A DNA stretch of 36,435 bases, taken from assembly GCA_017634555.1 (NCBI GenBank), contig JAGBNF010000043.1, positions 1 to 36,435 on the forward strand. Reading direction: 5' to 3'. Positions 16,769-25,114 of this stretch are shown piece after piece (the first letter of the stretch is position 1; each line of letters starts with the position of its first letter). Position numbers and translations under genes: made by a program. Under the pieces are notes generated by a model. It saw nothing but the letters and a program-made list of their open reading frames with translations. It was not told where the DNA came from and searched no databases. Origin of the DNA: Eubacterium sp. (GTDB lineage: Bacteria > Bacillota > Clostridia > Lachnospirales > Lachnospiraceae).

Positions 16769-18244
16769 TTACTCTGCCTCAATACCGAGCTGATCTGTTA
16801 CATTTGTCTTGAAATCAGCAATAGCTGTATCCTTGTCCTTCTCACCATGAGCATACTGAGAAGCCTGATCCTGCCAAGCTGTGTTGATTGTCTCATCATA
16901 CTGAGTCATTGTCTTACCACTTGCGTAGCTGTTAGCTGGGATGAATGCCTCGAACATGTCCTGTCCGCCGAGGAAGTCAAGCTTACCATCAGAGATACCA
17001 AGAACTGTGTTAGAAGCTACAACGTCCTTTGTTCCGCCTTCGCCGTTAAGTGTTCCGTTTGCCCAGTAATACTGAAGACCTGTCTCTGTGCAGTTAAGAG
17101 TGATCCAATCGATGATCTGTCCAACTGCTTCCTTCTTATCTGAATCCTTGTTAGCTATAAGCCATGTACCACCCCAGAAGAAACCAACTGGAGGCTCACA
17201 AACAGCCCAGTCACCATATGTGCCTTCACCAACCTTCTCGCCACCACAGTTAGGAGCAAGTGTGTAGTTGATGAGCCATGCAGGTCCGAAGAAACCGAAT
17301 ACAGGGTTTGTACCCTCATCCTTCATATCAGCAAACCAAGCATCGCCCCATGCTGATGTATCGTTTGTGTAACCATTCTCAATAAGTGTCTTTGAGTAAT
17401 CCATGTACTGTTCAATCTTTGGATCGATGTGGAGCTTTCCATCCTCTGAAAGCCATCCCTGATCAGCGCTGTGCTTAATAACTGTCCAAAGGTCACCCAT
17501 ACCTGAAAGTACAGATACGCCCTTGCCCTTAAGTGTCTCAGCAGCTTCGAAGAACTTATCGAAGTTTCCTGATCCAGCACCGATGATAGCACCGATTTCC
17601 TTTGGATCATCTGTTCCGAATACGTCCTTAGCGATTGAACGTCTGTAGATGAAGCATCCACCTGTTGACTGATAACCAAGACCAACAAGCTTACCATCAT
17701 TATTTGTTCCGATATCAATTGTGTAAGGAGCAATCTCTGCTGCTGATACTTCAGCATCAACATCGATACCAAGATCTTCGTATGGACAAGCGAATGATGA
17801 CATATCACCCTTTGTATACTTAAGAACGAATGCTTCCTCTGCACAATAGAAGTCAGGAGCGTCAGCGCCACCTGCTGCAAGAGCCTGGTCAAGAGCTGGC
17901 TGGTAAGCACCATCTGTTGTAGCAATGATTGTAGAATTTACTTCGTAAGGGAAGTCAGGGTTAGCTGCAAGGAACTTGTCAACCATTCCCGGAACTTCGT
18001 CTGTAAATGTCCAAAGGTTGATAACTTCCTTTGAACCGCTAGCTGCCTCTGTAGCTGCCTCTGTCTCTGTTTCTGCCTCTGTAGCTGCCTCTGTCTCATC
18101 GCCGCCAGCTGCCTCTGTAGCTGCTTCTGTTGCAGCTTCTGTAGCTGCTGCTGTAGTGCTTGTCTCTCCGCCGCCACATGCTACTGTTGAAAGTCCCATA
18201 GCAAGTGCAAGTGAAAGAGCCATAGCCTTCTTAAACTTCTTCAC
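16769..18244 (-). CDS. Carbohydrate ABC transporter solute-binding lipoprotein (CUT1)
   Basis: A 491-residue extracellular sugar-binding protein. The N-terminus VKKFKKAMALSLALAMGLST-VAC is a lipoprotein signal with lipidated Cys23. A Thr/Glu/Ala-rich linker (about 28-71, TEAATEAETETEAATEA) holds the domain off the membrane. The rest is a type 1 extracellular solute-binding domain (KEVINLWTFTDEVPGMVDKF). The start is GTG 18244: AAGGAGGG lies 7-8 bases before it and inside the longer frame that begins at 18286. The gene is followed by two permeases. It has its own sigma-A promoter and a structured leader of about 195 bases. The ligand is unknown. Confidence 0.93.
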   Translation of the reverse strand: MKKFKKAMALSLALAMGLSTVACGGGETSTTAAATEAATEAATEAAGGDETEAATEAETETEAATEAASGSKEVINLWTFTDEVPGMVDKFLAANPDFPYEVNSTIIATTDGAYQPALDQALAAGGADAPDFYCAEEAFVLKYTKGDMSSFACPYEDLGIDVDAEVSAAEIAPYTIDIGTNNDGKLVGLGYQSTGGCFIYRRSIAKDVFGTDDPKEIGAIIGAGSGNFDKFFEAAETLKGKGVSVLSGMGDLWTVIKHSADQGWLSEDGKLHIDPKIEQYMDYSKTLIENGYTNDTSAWGDAWFADMKDEGTNPVFGFFGPAWLINYTLAPNCGGEKVGEGTYGDWAVCEPPVGFFWGGTWLIANKDSDKKEAVGQIIDWITLNCTETGLQYYWANGTLNGEGGTKDVVASNTVLGISDGKLDFLGGQDMFEAFIPANSYASGKTMTQYDETINTAWQDQASQYAHGEKDKDTAIADFKTNVTDQLGIEAE

Positions 18245-18322
18245 AAAAAAACCCTCCTTTTGGTTAAATGTGTTCTTGCCATCCATGTCTCAAAATTCCA
18301 AATCCCTGAACCTCTCCTTATC

Positions 18323-18438
18323 AGTTGTCCGAAACAACTAACGCCGGTTCTGGACAGATCATCTTCATAATGATCAACTTCCGGCAACTCCGAGATTATA
18401 CTCGGACATCATAATAGTTTGTTGCACCTATCCGCAAC
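18323..18438 (-). promoter_or_regulatory. Structured 5' leader of the binding-protein mRNA
   Basis: In transcript order, four separate hairpins can form: GTTGC/GCAAC (18421-18438), CCGAG-TATAAT-CTCGG (18390-18405), GATCAT/ATGATC (18357-18375) and AGTTGT/ACAACT around TTCGG (18323-18339). They lie between the promoter and the ribosome site. None is followed by a T-run. I cannot match the set to a known riboswitch class. Confidence 0.5.
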
Positions 18439-18446
18439 GTAAGGCC

Positions 18447-18475
18447 ATTATATGTCATTATGAACAATATTGCAA
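18447..18475 (-). promoter_or_regulatory. Sigma-A promoter of the sugar importer operon
   Basis: On the minus strand TTGCAA (18470-18475) and a perfect TATAAT (18447-18452) are separated by exactly 17 bases. This predicts a start near 18440 and a leader of about 195 bases before the GTG start codon. Confidence 0.8.
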
Positions 18476-18523
18476 GCATAATTTGATTTTTGGGCCTTTT
18501 TTTTGTTCAGTTTTTACAAAAGT

Positions 18524-18552
18524 TTTACAAACATCCCCATTTTTGTTAGAAT
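18524..18552 (+). promoter_or_regulatory. Sigma-A promoter of the divergent membrane protein gene
   Basis: TTTACA (18524-18529) and TAGAAT (18547-18552) have a 17-base spacer. The start codon follows at 18606, giving a leader of about 47 bases. It is divergent from the importer promoter, about 50 bases apart. Confidence 0.7.
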
Positions 18553-18605
18553 ACGGTTAAATTCTGTTACTTAAGAATTAATTAATTTTTACGGGGTAAT
18601 TCCAA

Positions 18606-19472
18606 ATGAAATATTCAGAAACTGAGAAAGAAAAGTTAAATGCAGCCATTGATCAACGTGAAAAAAAGGAGCGGATTTCTGAGGATAATCTCAGCAGCGA
18701 CGGAAAGATAATTGAGTCCGATAAAGAATCGGATACCCCATCTTCGAGCGAAAATTTTTTGGAAAATTATACAAAGAATCCATTCAAGCGGATGCAGAAC
18801 GAGCGAAAACGTATGTCAGAAGCAATGAAGGACATGAAAGCCTCCGAAAAGCTGAAGTATTTCTTTGAATATTATAAATGGCACGTGTTCGTAGTTTTTC
18901 TGATCATCTTCTTCATACTCTACATGATCAACTTCATCTATCAGCGCACACTGCCGGTGGCTATGTCTTATGCGATACTCAACAACAACGTCAACGCCGA
19001 TATAAATACCGACATCTTCAAGGATTACGCCTCATACTACGGTATGGACAAGGGCTATAAGACAGAAGCCGTTACAGACATTATTCTTTCAGCACCTGAA
19101 GGATCCGATGATGCCGAGCAGCAGATGGTAAATAATTACAAGTATATGTCCTTTGCAACCTACTGCAGCGAGAACTATTTCGACATAATCATCACAGATA
19201 AGGACGGTATGGATATATGTGCCGAGAAGCAGCACATTTATCCGGCAGATCAGGTCCTCTCTCAGGAAAATCTGGAGAAGTTCCGCTCCATGGGTATCCT
19301 CACCGAATCCAAGGGCGCCGACGGCACTGCAGTTTACGGTATAAACATCAGCTCTGTTCCTGCTATACAGTCTATGAACCTCAGATACAAAACCGTGTAT
19401 CTCTGCTTCCCGGGTGTCAGCGAACAGAACATCGAAAACGCCAACAAGTTCGTTGAGTACCTCTTTAAATAG
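18606..19472 (+). CDS. Single-pass membrane protein of unknown function
   Basis: A 288-residue protein. Residues 1-90 are highly charged and cytoplasmic, with a Ser-rich acidic patch (ESDTPSSSENFLEN) and a basic stretch (FKRMQNERKRMSEAMKDM). One transmembrane helix lies at about 92-112 (WHVFVVFLIIFFILYMINFI). The remainder is an outside domain of about 175 residues with alternating strands and helices (FDIIITDKDGMDICAEK, TVYLCFPGVSEQNIENANKF). I do not recognise the family, though the KYFFEYYKWHVF entry to the helix is a pattern I associate with Lachnospiraceae hypothetical proteins. It is the only plus-strand protein gene here, with its own promoter. The ribosome site (GGGG, 10 bases away) is weak. 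Confidence 0.82.
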   Translation: MKYSETEKEKLNAAIDQREKKERISEDNLSSDGKIIESDKESDTPSSSENFLENYTKNPFKRMQNERKRMSEAMKDMKASEKLKYFFEYYKWHVFVVFLIIFFILYMINFIYQRTLPVAMSYAILNNNVNADINTDIFKDYASYYGMDKGYKTEAVTDIILSAPEGSDDAEQQMVNNYKYMSFATYCSENYFDIIITDKDGMDICAEKQHIYPADQVLSQENLEKFRSMGILTESKGADGTAVYGINISSVPAIQSMNLRYKTVYLCFPGVSEQNIENANKFVEYLFK

Positions 19473-19526
19473 CGCTCAGACAGTCCATGAATTGTCATAT
19501 GGTTCAATAATTGTTTTCTGAGTATA

Positions 19527-19578
19527 TTTTATATATTTGTTTTATATATTTGTTTTATATCTGTGTTTTATATTCACA
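19527..19578. repeat. Four 13-bp AT-rich tandem repeats
   Basis: TTTTATATATTTG occurs exactly twice (19527-19539, 19540-19552), then twice in diverged form (19553-19565, 19566-19578). It lies in the convergent gap after the plus-strand gene and directly before the structured element. A poor inverted repeat at 19474-19521 may end the plus-strand transcript. Confidence 0.7.
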
Positions 19579-19584
19579 AAGAAG

Positions 19585-19717
19585 CCCGCACATATGCCGA
19601 CTGGACCATGTAGGAACGCCGGTTCTTAGTGAGCGGGAACGAAGTGAACCGCGAGCTTAGAATCCGCTGCGTTCCGATATGAGGCGCGAGCCGAGTCCAC
19701 GGAGGCATGTGTGTGGG
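19585..19717. repeat. 133-bp multi-stem palindromic element
   Basis: The two ends pair over 14 bases (CCCGCACATATGCC, 19585-19598, with GGCATGTGTGTGGG, 19704-19717, counting G-U pairs). Inside are nested helices: TGGAC/GTCCA (19602-19606 with 19695-19699), GGAACGC/GCGTTCC (19613-19619 with 19669-19675), CGGTTCTTAG with CTTAGAATCCG (19620-19629 with 19656-19666) and GCGG/CCGC (19633-19652). A side hairpin, GGC-GCGA-GCC (19683-19692), has a GNRA loop. It is GC-rich against AT-rich flanks and lies between convergent genes. It could be a structured RNA in the 3' region of the plus-strand gene or a dispersed palindromic repeat. The strand is undecided. Confidence 0.75.
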
Positions 19718-19730
19718 ATTCTTGTAAACA

Positions 19731-19770
19731 AAAAAATAAACCGAGTCAATCCATAATCGGACTGACTCGG
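19731..19770 (-). terminator. Terminator of the ABC-F operon (possibly bidirectional)
   Basis: CCGAGTCA/TGACTCGG plus TCC/GGA form an 11-bp stem with one mismatch and a 6-base loop. On the minus strand it is followed by TTTATTTTTTT. The plus side has TATTTTATTT, so it could also stop plus-strand transcripts. It lies 8 bases beyond the ABC-F stop codon. Confidence 0.9.
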
Positions 19771-19778
19771 TATTTTAT

Positions 19779-21434
19779 TTACTCCTCGTCTTCGCTGACG
19801 TCTTCAGCGTCAACACTGTTATCGAAGTTCATAACCATTCTCTTACGAGCAAGCTCATCGTTCTCAAGGTACTCATCGTATGTACACTGCTTATCGATAA
19901 GGCCGCTGTCAGTAAGCTCCATGATACGGTTTGCTGTAGTCTGGATAAACTGATGATCCTGACATGCAAACAGCACGATTCCCGGGAACTTCATAAGCGC
20001 ATTATTGAGTGATGTGATTGCCTCCATGTCCAGGTGGTTTGTAGGCTCATCCAGGATAAGACAGTTACAGCCCATAATCTGGAGCTTGGCAAGAAGACAT
20101 CTTACCTTCTCTCCTCCAGAAAGGACCTTAACCTTCTTGATTCCGTCCTCACCTCTGAAGAGCATTCTTCCGAGGAAACCTCTTACGTATGTTGCATCCT
20201 TCTCCTCAGAGAACTGAGTGAGCCAGTCAACGATAACAAGATCGTTGTCGAACTCCTTGGTGTTATCCTTAGGGAAATATCCCTGTGAAGTGGTTACTCC
20301 CCACTTGTAATCACCCTCATCCGGCTCCTCTTCGCCTGCAAGTATCTTGAAAAGCATAGTCGTAGCCTGAGTCTTAGGACCTACGAATGCGATCTTATCT
20401 TCTCTTCCCACTGTGAATGTAATATCATCCAGAAGCTTTACGCCGTCAACTGTCTTTGAAATGTGCTGTACAGTAAGCACCTCATTTCCGATCTCACGGT
20501 TAGGTCTGAACTCGATGAACGGATATTTACGGCTTGATGGCTTGATATCATCCAGCTCGATCTTCTCGAGAGCCTTCTTTCTGGATGTAGCCTGCTTTGA
20601 CTTTGAAGCATTAGCAGAGAAACGTGCGATAAATTCCTTAAGTTCCTTGATCTGCTCTTCCTTCTTCTTGTTTGCTTCCTTTCTCTGGCGCATCATAAGT
20701 GAGCTTGACTCATACCAGAAGTCATAGTTTCCGGCATAGATCTGAATCTTTCCGTAATCAAGATCGGCTGTATGTGTGCAGACCTTGTTCAGGAAGTATC
20801 TGTCATGACTTACTACGATTACGGTATTCTCAAAGTTGATGAGGAACTCCTCAAGCCATCCGATGGCATCGAGATCCAGGTGGTTTGTAGGCTCGTCCAA
20901 AAGAAGGACATCCGGGTTTCCGAAAAGAGCCTGCGCAAGGAGAACCTTGACCTTTACGCTGTCCTCAAGCTCGCTCATCATCTTGTAATGATCTTCAGTT
21001 TCCACTCCGAGACCGTTAAGGAGTGTCTCGGCATCAGCCTCTGCATTCCATCCGTCCATCTCAGCGAACTCTGCCTCAAGCTCTGAAGCTCTTACACCAT
21101 CCTCATCAGTGAAGTCTTCCTTAGCGTAGATAGCATCCTTCTCTGTACGGATTTCATAAAGCCTTTTATTTCCCATAATTACCGTATCAAGTACAGAATA
21201 TGAATCATACTTGAAGTGATCCTGCTCAAGTACGGACATTCTCTCTCCCGGATCCATGGTAACGTCTCCGGTAGTAGACTCCAGCTGTCCTGAAAGGATC
21301 TTCAGAAATGTGGACTTACCTGCACCGTTTGCTCCGATAAGACCGTAGCAGTTTCCCGGCGAAAATGTAATGTTTACATCCTCGAAGGGCGCCTTCTTAC
21401 CAAATCTCAGTGATACGTTGTTTGCACTAATCAT
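19779..21434 (-). CDS. ABC-F family ATPase, YkpA/YbiT type
   Basis: A 551-residue soluble protein with two ABC domains and no membrane segments, of the ribosome-associated ABC-F group. Domain 1 has Walker A GANGAGKS (34-41), Walker B LLLDEPTNHLDLDAIGWLEE and VVSHDRYFL. The linker (about 245-300) is the charged P-site tRNA interaction motif region. In domain 2 the Walker A position reads GPKTQATT (352-359) and lacks the Lys. The signature LSGGEKVRC and LILDEPTNHLD are intact. The degenerate second P-loop also occurs in Bacillus YkpA, so it is a family trait. It likely tunes translation rather than transporting. AGGAGG lies 6-7 bases before the start. It is last in its operon. Confidence 0.92.
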   Translation of the reverse strand: MISANNVSLRFGKKAPFEDVNITFSPGNCYGLIGANGAGKSTFLKILSGQLESTTGDVTMDPGERMSVLEQDHFKYDSYSVLDTVIMGNKRLYEIRTEKDAIYAKEDFTDEDGVRASELEAEFAEMDGWNAEADAETLLNGLGVETEDHYKMMSELEDSVKVKVLLAQALFGNPDVLLLDEPTNHLDLDAIGWLEEFLINFENTVIVVSHDRYFLNKVCTHTADLDYGKIQIYAGNYDFWYESSSLMMRQRKEANKKKEEQIKELKEFIARFSANASKSKQATSRKKALEKIELDDIKPSSRKYPFIEFRPNREIGNEVLTVQHISKTVDGVKLLDDITFTVGREDKIAFVGPKTQATTMLFKILAGEEEPDEGDYKWGVTTSQGYFPKDNTKEFDNDLVIVDWLTQFSEEKDATYVRGFLGRMLFRGEDGIKKVKVLSGGEKVRCLLAKLQIMGCNCLILDEPTNHLDMEAITSLNNALMKFPGIVLFACQDHQFIQTTANRIMELTDSGLIDKQCTYDEYLENDELARKRMVMNFDNSVDAEDVSEDEE

Positions 21435-21444
21435 TTATTTCCTC

Positions 21445-22026
21445 CTAATCTTCCGGAAGCTCATCAATAAGCTTCTCGATAAGTCTTTTTTTCATAAAAA
21501 TATCATAGCCCAGCATGTAGATGAACGCCATCTTGTTAAGATACTCATCCTTATCCTTCGGAAGACGCTTCTCAGCTATCTGTTCAGACTTGATAATGCT
21601 GGCTTCCGCGTTGAAATACTGGAGCTTTTCCATTTCAAAAATGGACTTATATATATTAAACACCTTATCGGAATCGAACTCCGGATCGTTCATCGGCCCG
21701 AGAATTCTCCTGATATCGTTGATAGAGACCACATTTTTCAGATAATAAATATATATGAGCAGAATAAGATGCTTCCTGGAATACCTCTTCTTCTCCGGAG
21801 GCGGAAGCAGCTTGTTCTTCGTATAATTATTTATCATGGTCTTGGTCAGGGTTTTCTCTTCTTCACTTCTCAGGGTGCTTCCGAGATGCTGATCCATAAA
21901 ATGTGTGAGCTGATCCATATACAGCTCTATATTCGGAATTTCTTCCGGAGTTATAAAGTCAAGCCGGATAAGATCCCTTATTGTTTTTTTCAGTTCCAGA
22001 TAATCCTTATCCGTTTTCTCCATCAT
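21445..22026 (-). CDS. DUF1836 family protein
   Basis: A 193-residue soluble protein of the DUF1836 family, whose function is not established. The recognisable part is about 35-125: EIPNIELYMDQLTHFMDQHL, then NNYTKNKLLPPPEKKRYS and LILLIYIYYLKNVVSINDIR. The arrangement suggests a MerR-like or winged helix fold, which is an inference. I start at ATG 22026, or the adjacent ATG 22023, because GAGG precedes them. The frame runs further upstream only within the end of the CNNM/CBS gene, which it overlaps by 20 bases. The ABC-F start is 10 bases downstream. Confidence 0.85.
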   Translation of the reverse strand: MMEKTDKDYLELKKTIRDLIRLDFITPEEIPNIELYMDQLTHFMDQHLGSTLRSEEEKTLTKTMINNYTKNKLLPPPEKKRYSRKHLILLIYIYYLKNVVSINDIRRILGPMNDPEFDSDKVFNIYKSIFEMEKLQYFNAEASIIKSEQIAEKRLPKDKDEYLNKMAFIYMLGYDIFMKKRLIEKLIDELPED

Positions 22027-23320
22027 CCGATTCCTCATCCGGTTCCTTATAATCAGGATCAACCGTTACTATAACTCTCTCAACCCTATTCCTGTTAACG
22101 CTGGTAACCTCAATCTCAGATTCCCTGTAGGTAACCTTGTCACCCTCATCCGGAAGTCTGTCCAGAAGTTCTATAACAAGACCGCCCACCGAATCATAGT
22201 TTTCAGAATCGAGGGTTGTTCCTATAGCATCATTTAAATCATCAAGCTTGATCGATGCATCGACATCATATTTATTCTCGCCGATATTCTTGATCAGCTC
22301 ATCCTCACTGCTGTCGTACTCATCACGGATATCACCTACGATCTCCTCGATCAGATCCTCCATAGTGATAAGACCGGCAGTTGTTCCGTATTCATCAAGA
22401 ACTATACACATAGTTGCCGATGAAGTTTTCATATCGGAAAATATCTGCGCAGTACGCTGGTACTCGTAAATATATACTGGTTTTCTCATTACCTTGTCAA
22501 CAGAGAAATTTTCTTTTCCGTTCTTTTCTCTGAAAATCACCATATCCTTTATATGCAGGATACCGATAATCTTATCCTTTGAATCCTTATAAACAGGAAT
22601 TCTGGAATAGCTGTCCTCTTCAAGGATAGCCATTATCTCATCATAGCCGGTATCAAGATCGATGCAGACCATATCCGCACGAGGGATCATAATATCCTTC
22701 GAAAGTGCATCACCGAAGTCCACAACGTTTGTGATCATCTTCTTCTCTTCAGGTTCAATAACACCCTCTTCCTTACTCACATCAACGACGGCCAGAAGTT
22801 CACTTTCCGTCATCTGGTTAGGATTCTTATCAGGATCTATGCCAATAAGCTTGAAAATAGCTCTGGATATCTTGTTAAGTATCCAGATGATCGGCGTAAG
22901 AACGACCATCAGCACAGAAATCTGTGTTCCGAAGAACATAGAAAGGCCGACATTGTAAAGAGTCGCTACATTCTTCGGAGTAATCTCTCCGAGAACAAGT
23001 ATGATAAGTGTGAGTATTCCGGTAGCAACACCGATCCAGGTATTGCCGAACAGCTCTGTCGCTATGATAGTAGTAAGCGCAGATGCAGAAAGATTCACAA
23101 TATTGTTTCCGATCAGGATCGTGGTGAGAAGCTTCGGCGTATTCTCTCTCATACGAATGACGCGGGCAGCTTTCTTCCCGCGTCGTCCGCCTTCATCCTG
23201 AATGGCTCTAAGTTTATTCAGATTTACGGTTGTCAGCGCAGTTTCCGCCGCGGAAAAGTATCCCGATAAAAAGATCAGGATCACAAGCACTATCAACCGG
23301 ACTATGGAACCGGAATCCAT
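22007..23320 (-). CDS. CNNM/CorC-type membrane protein with CBS domains (hemolysin family)
   Basis: A 437-residue protein. An N-terminal CNNM (DUF21) transmembrane domain covers about 1-190 with the signature SGYFSAAETALTTVN. A CBS domain pair follows at about 205-330 (MIPRADMVCIDLDTGYDEIM and VDKVMRKPVYIYEYQRTAQI). A CorC_HlyC domain ends the protein (about 345-425). The family is linked to Mg2+ export and tolerance; the hemolysin name is historical. An acidic tail (EPDEESDDGENG) closes it. The start has AAGGAG 9 bases upstream and lies 5 bases after yerC, which suggests co-transcription. Confidence 0.93.
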   Translation of the reverse strand: MDSGSIVRLIVLVILIFLSGYFSAAETALTTVNLNKLRAIQDEGGRRGKKAARVIRMRENTPKLLTTILIGNNIVNLSASALTTIIATELFGNTWIGVATGILTLIILVLGEITPKNVATLYNVGLSMFFGTQISVLMVVLTPIIWILNKISRAIFKLIGIDPDKNPNQMTESELLAVVDVSKEEGVIEPEEKKMITNVVDFGDALSKDIMIPRADMVCIDLDTGYDEIMAILEEDSYSRIPVYKDSKDKIIGILHIKDMVIFREKNGKENFSVDKVMRKPVYIYEYQRTAQIFSDMKTSSATMCIVLDEYGTTAGLITMEDLIEEIVGDIRDEYDSSEDELIKNIGENKYDVDASIKLDDLNDAIGTTLDSENYDSVGGLVIELLDRLPDEGDKVTYRESEIEVTSVNRNRVERVIVTVDPDYKEPDEESDDGENG

Positions 23321-23325
23321 CAGAA

Positions 23326-23628
23326 TTACTCCTTATCCTTTTTTATGCCGAGTCTCTCAAATATGAAATCATAGCTGCCGTTTCCATATCCCATGGAACG
23401 GTTGACACGGCTGATCGTCGCTGTAGAAGCGCCGGTTTCTTTTGCAATCTCAATATAAGTCTTTCCCTGATAGAGAAGTCTTGCGACCTTAAGTCTGTCA
23501 GCTATGGAAAGCACTTCGTTTGTTGTACAGATATCTTCGAAGAACTTATAGAACTCCTCCCTTGATTCCAGGGTATCGATCGCATCAAAAAATTCTTCTA
23601 CTGTTTCTGTCCTTATGGTTCTGCCCAT
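23326..23628 (-). CDS. YerC/YecD family TrpR-related regulator
   Basis: A 100-residue helical DNA-binding protein. The sequence fits the YerC/YecD group of the TrpR superfamily: TEEFF-like start, SREEFYKFFEDICT, then NEVLSIADRLKVARLLYQGK and the HTH YIEIAKETGASTATISRVNR. Its effector and targets are unknown; unlike true TrpR it is not next to trp genes. The ATG shares a base with the amylase gene stop (TAATG), so the two are translationally coupled, and GGGGG precedes it. It could regulate this operon, but no operator is evident. Confidence 0.92.
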   Translation of the reverse strand: MGRTIRTETVEEFFDAIDTLESREEFYKFFEDICTTNEVLSIADRLKVARLLYQGKTYIEIAKETGASTATISRVNRSMGYGNGSYDFIFERLGIKKDKE

Positions 23629-25097
23629 TACTTAACCCCCGCTTTCGGCTCTTTATGAACCCATACAGATACTCCGCAGCGGTTTACATAAAACTCGCCA
23701 CAACCATCATCATCAATCTTTATATTATATTTCGCATTTCCCAGAATATCCGAAAAATGTTGTCCTGCAAATTTACGTCCTATATACATTCTCTTTGTTC
23801 CGCCTCTGCCGTCAGACATTATAACGGCAAGTCCGGAATCCTTATGATCTTCGTCGCCCTCTCTGGTCCAGCCTATGCAGTCCGGATCATCGAAGTAATC
23901 ATGCTGTTCGCCGTAAGCCTTTGTCTTTCTCAGCTTCATCAGCTTATCAAGAACATTTTTTCCGCCCTTATACTTATCCTCGGCTATTCCGTAGTAATCT
24001 CCGTAGAATACACAAGGATAACCTTCGCGTCTCAGAAGTATGAGCGCATAAGCAAGCGGCTTAAACCACTCCTCTACGAAGGACTCCATGATCTGTCCCG
24101 GCTGCGAATCATGATTATCCACGAAGGTAACAGCCTTAAGAGGATTTTTGCTTACAAGCGAATTATCAAATATCCTTCTGAGATCATAAGCACCGTGTGC
24201 TTCCGAGCAATGGAAGAAATTATAATGGAGCGGTACGTCAAAAAGAGACGCCTCGGAATTGATCTCGCCGAGATATGATGTAAGCTCTCTTACATCACCG
24301 TTCCAGTACGCGCCTGCGGTAAACAGTTCTCTTCCCGTAAGCTCTCTGACCTTTGTAAGGAATTCTCTGTGGAATCCCGAAGGAATATTCTTTACATCAT
24401 CCAGTCTGAAGCCATCCACATTTGTGGTCTTTATATACCAGACTGCCCATCTGACAAGCTCATCGAAAACTTCCTTGCTACTGAAATCCACATCTGCCCC
24501 CATAAAGTAATCATAAGCATCGTTCTCTGTCTTATTCTTACCCTCTCCGGACGCAGCTTCACCTTCCTTGAACAGTGACTGCTTCAGAGTATTCTGATCC
24601 CAGTCAATTCCCTTAAAGTGCTTCCAGTTCCATACGAAGTCAGAGTATTTGCCCTTTCTTCCCGGAAACGAAAAGCCTGTCCACGCACCGATAACCTTGT
24701 CCTCGCCTATCATCTGATAACGATTGCTCTCATTAAACTCGGCAGCTGTAACGGTCTCCACATAATCCGCTCCCAGCTTACGGTTCAGAACAACGTCAGC
24801 GTACACATTTATCTTATTCTTCTGCAGAGTCTTTATGGCCTTAATGTACTCATCCTTTGTGCCGTACTTGGTACTTACAGACCCCTTCTGATCGAATTCG
24901 CCCAGATCGTAAAGATCATATACCGAATAACCTGAGTCCTCTATACCCTCCGCGCCCTTAAATGCAGGCGGAAGCCATACCGAAGTAACACCTGATGCAG
25001 CAAGGCGCTTAGCCTCTTCTGCAGCCATATTCCATAAAGAACCGTCACTCTTCTGATGCCCCTCAAAGTACTGCATCATCAGTCCGTTATATATCAT
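23628..25097 (-). CDS. GH13 alpha-amylase-like protein lacking the catalytic Glu
   Basis: A 489-residue cytoplasmic protein (no signal peptide) of the GH13_5 alpha-amylase type, with MMQYFEG near the start. Conserved region I reads DVVLNR (101-106; family DVVxNH). Region II is GFRLDDVKNI, with the nucleophile Asp at 233 (family GFRLDAVKHI). Region IV is FVDNHDSQPGQ, with Asp330. Region III reads TAGAYWNGD: Ala263 (codon GCG at 24309-24311) stands where the family has the acid/base Glu (GEYW or AEYW). Hydrolysis is therefore doubtful. ATG 25097 is chosen because GGAGGG is 8 bases upstream; the frame also offers 25115 with a poor site. It is packed between citrate synthase and yerC. Confidence 0.88.
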   Translation of the reverse strand: MIYNGLMMQYFEGHQKSDGSLWNMAAEEAKRLAASGVTSVWLPPAFKGAEGIEDSGYSVYDLYDLGEFDQKGSVSTKYGTKDEYIKAIKTLQKNKINVYADVVLNRKLGADYVETVTAAEFNESNRYQMIGEDKVIGAWTGFSFPGRKGKYSDFVWNWKHFKGIDWDQNTLKQSLFKEGEAASGEGKNKTENDAYDYFMGADVDFSSKEVFDELVRWAVWYIKTTNVDGFRLDDVKNIPSGFHREFLTKVRELTGRELFTAGAYWNGDVRELTSYLGEINSEASLFDVPLHYNFFHCSEAHGAYDLRRIFDNSLVSKNPLKAVTFVDNHDSQPGQIMESFVEEWFKPLAYALILLRREGYPCVFYGDYYGIAEDKYKGGKNVLDKLMKLRKTKAYGEQHDYFDDPDCIGWTREGDEDHKDSGLAVIMSDGRGGTKRMYIGRKFAGQHFSDILGNAKYNIKIDDDGCGEFYVNRCGVSVWVHKEPKAGVK

Positions 25098-25114
25098 ATG
25101 GTAACCCTCCATCA

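Noticed and set aside
14703-18244. Missing ATPase as evidence of a broken sugar importer
   Set aside because: CUT1 importers in Firmicutes commonly share one ATPase encoded elsewhere, and all three genes here are intact.
20355-20380. Lost Walker A Lys in the second ABC domain of the ABC-F protein as a new mutation
   Set aside because: The YkpA-type ABC-F family already shows a degenerate second P-loop here, so it is not specific to this gene.
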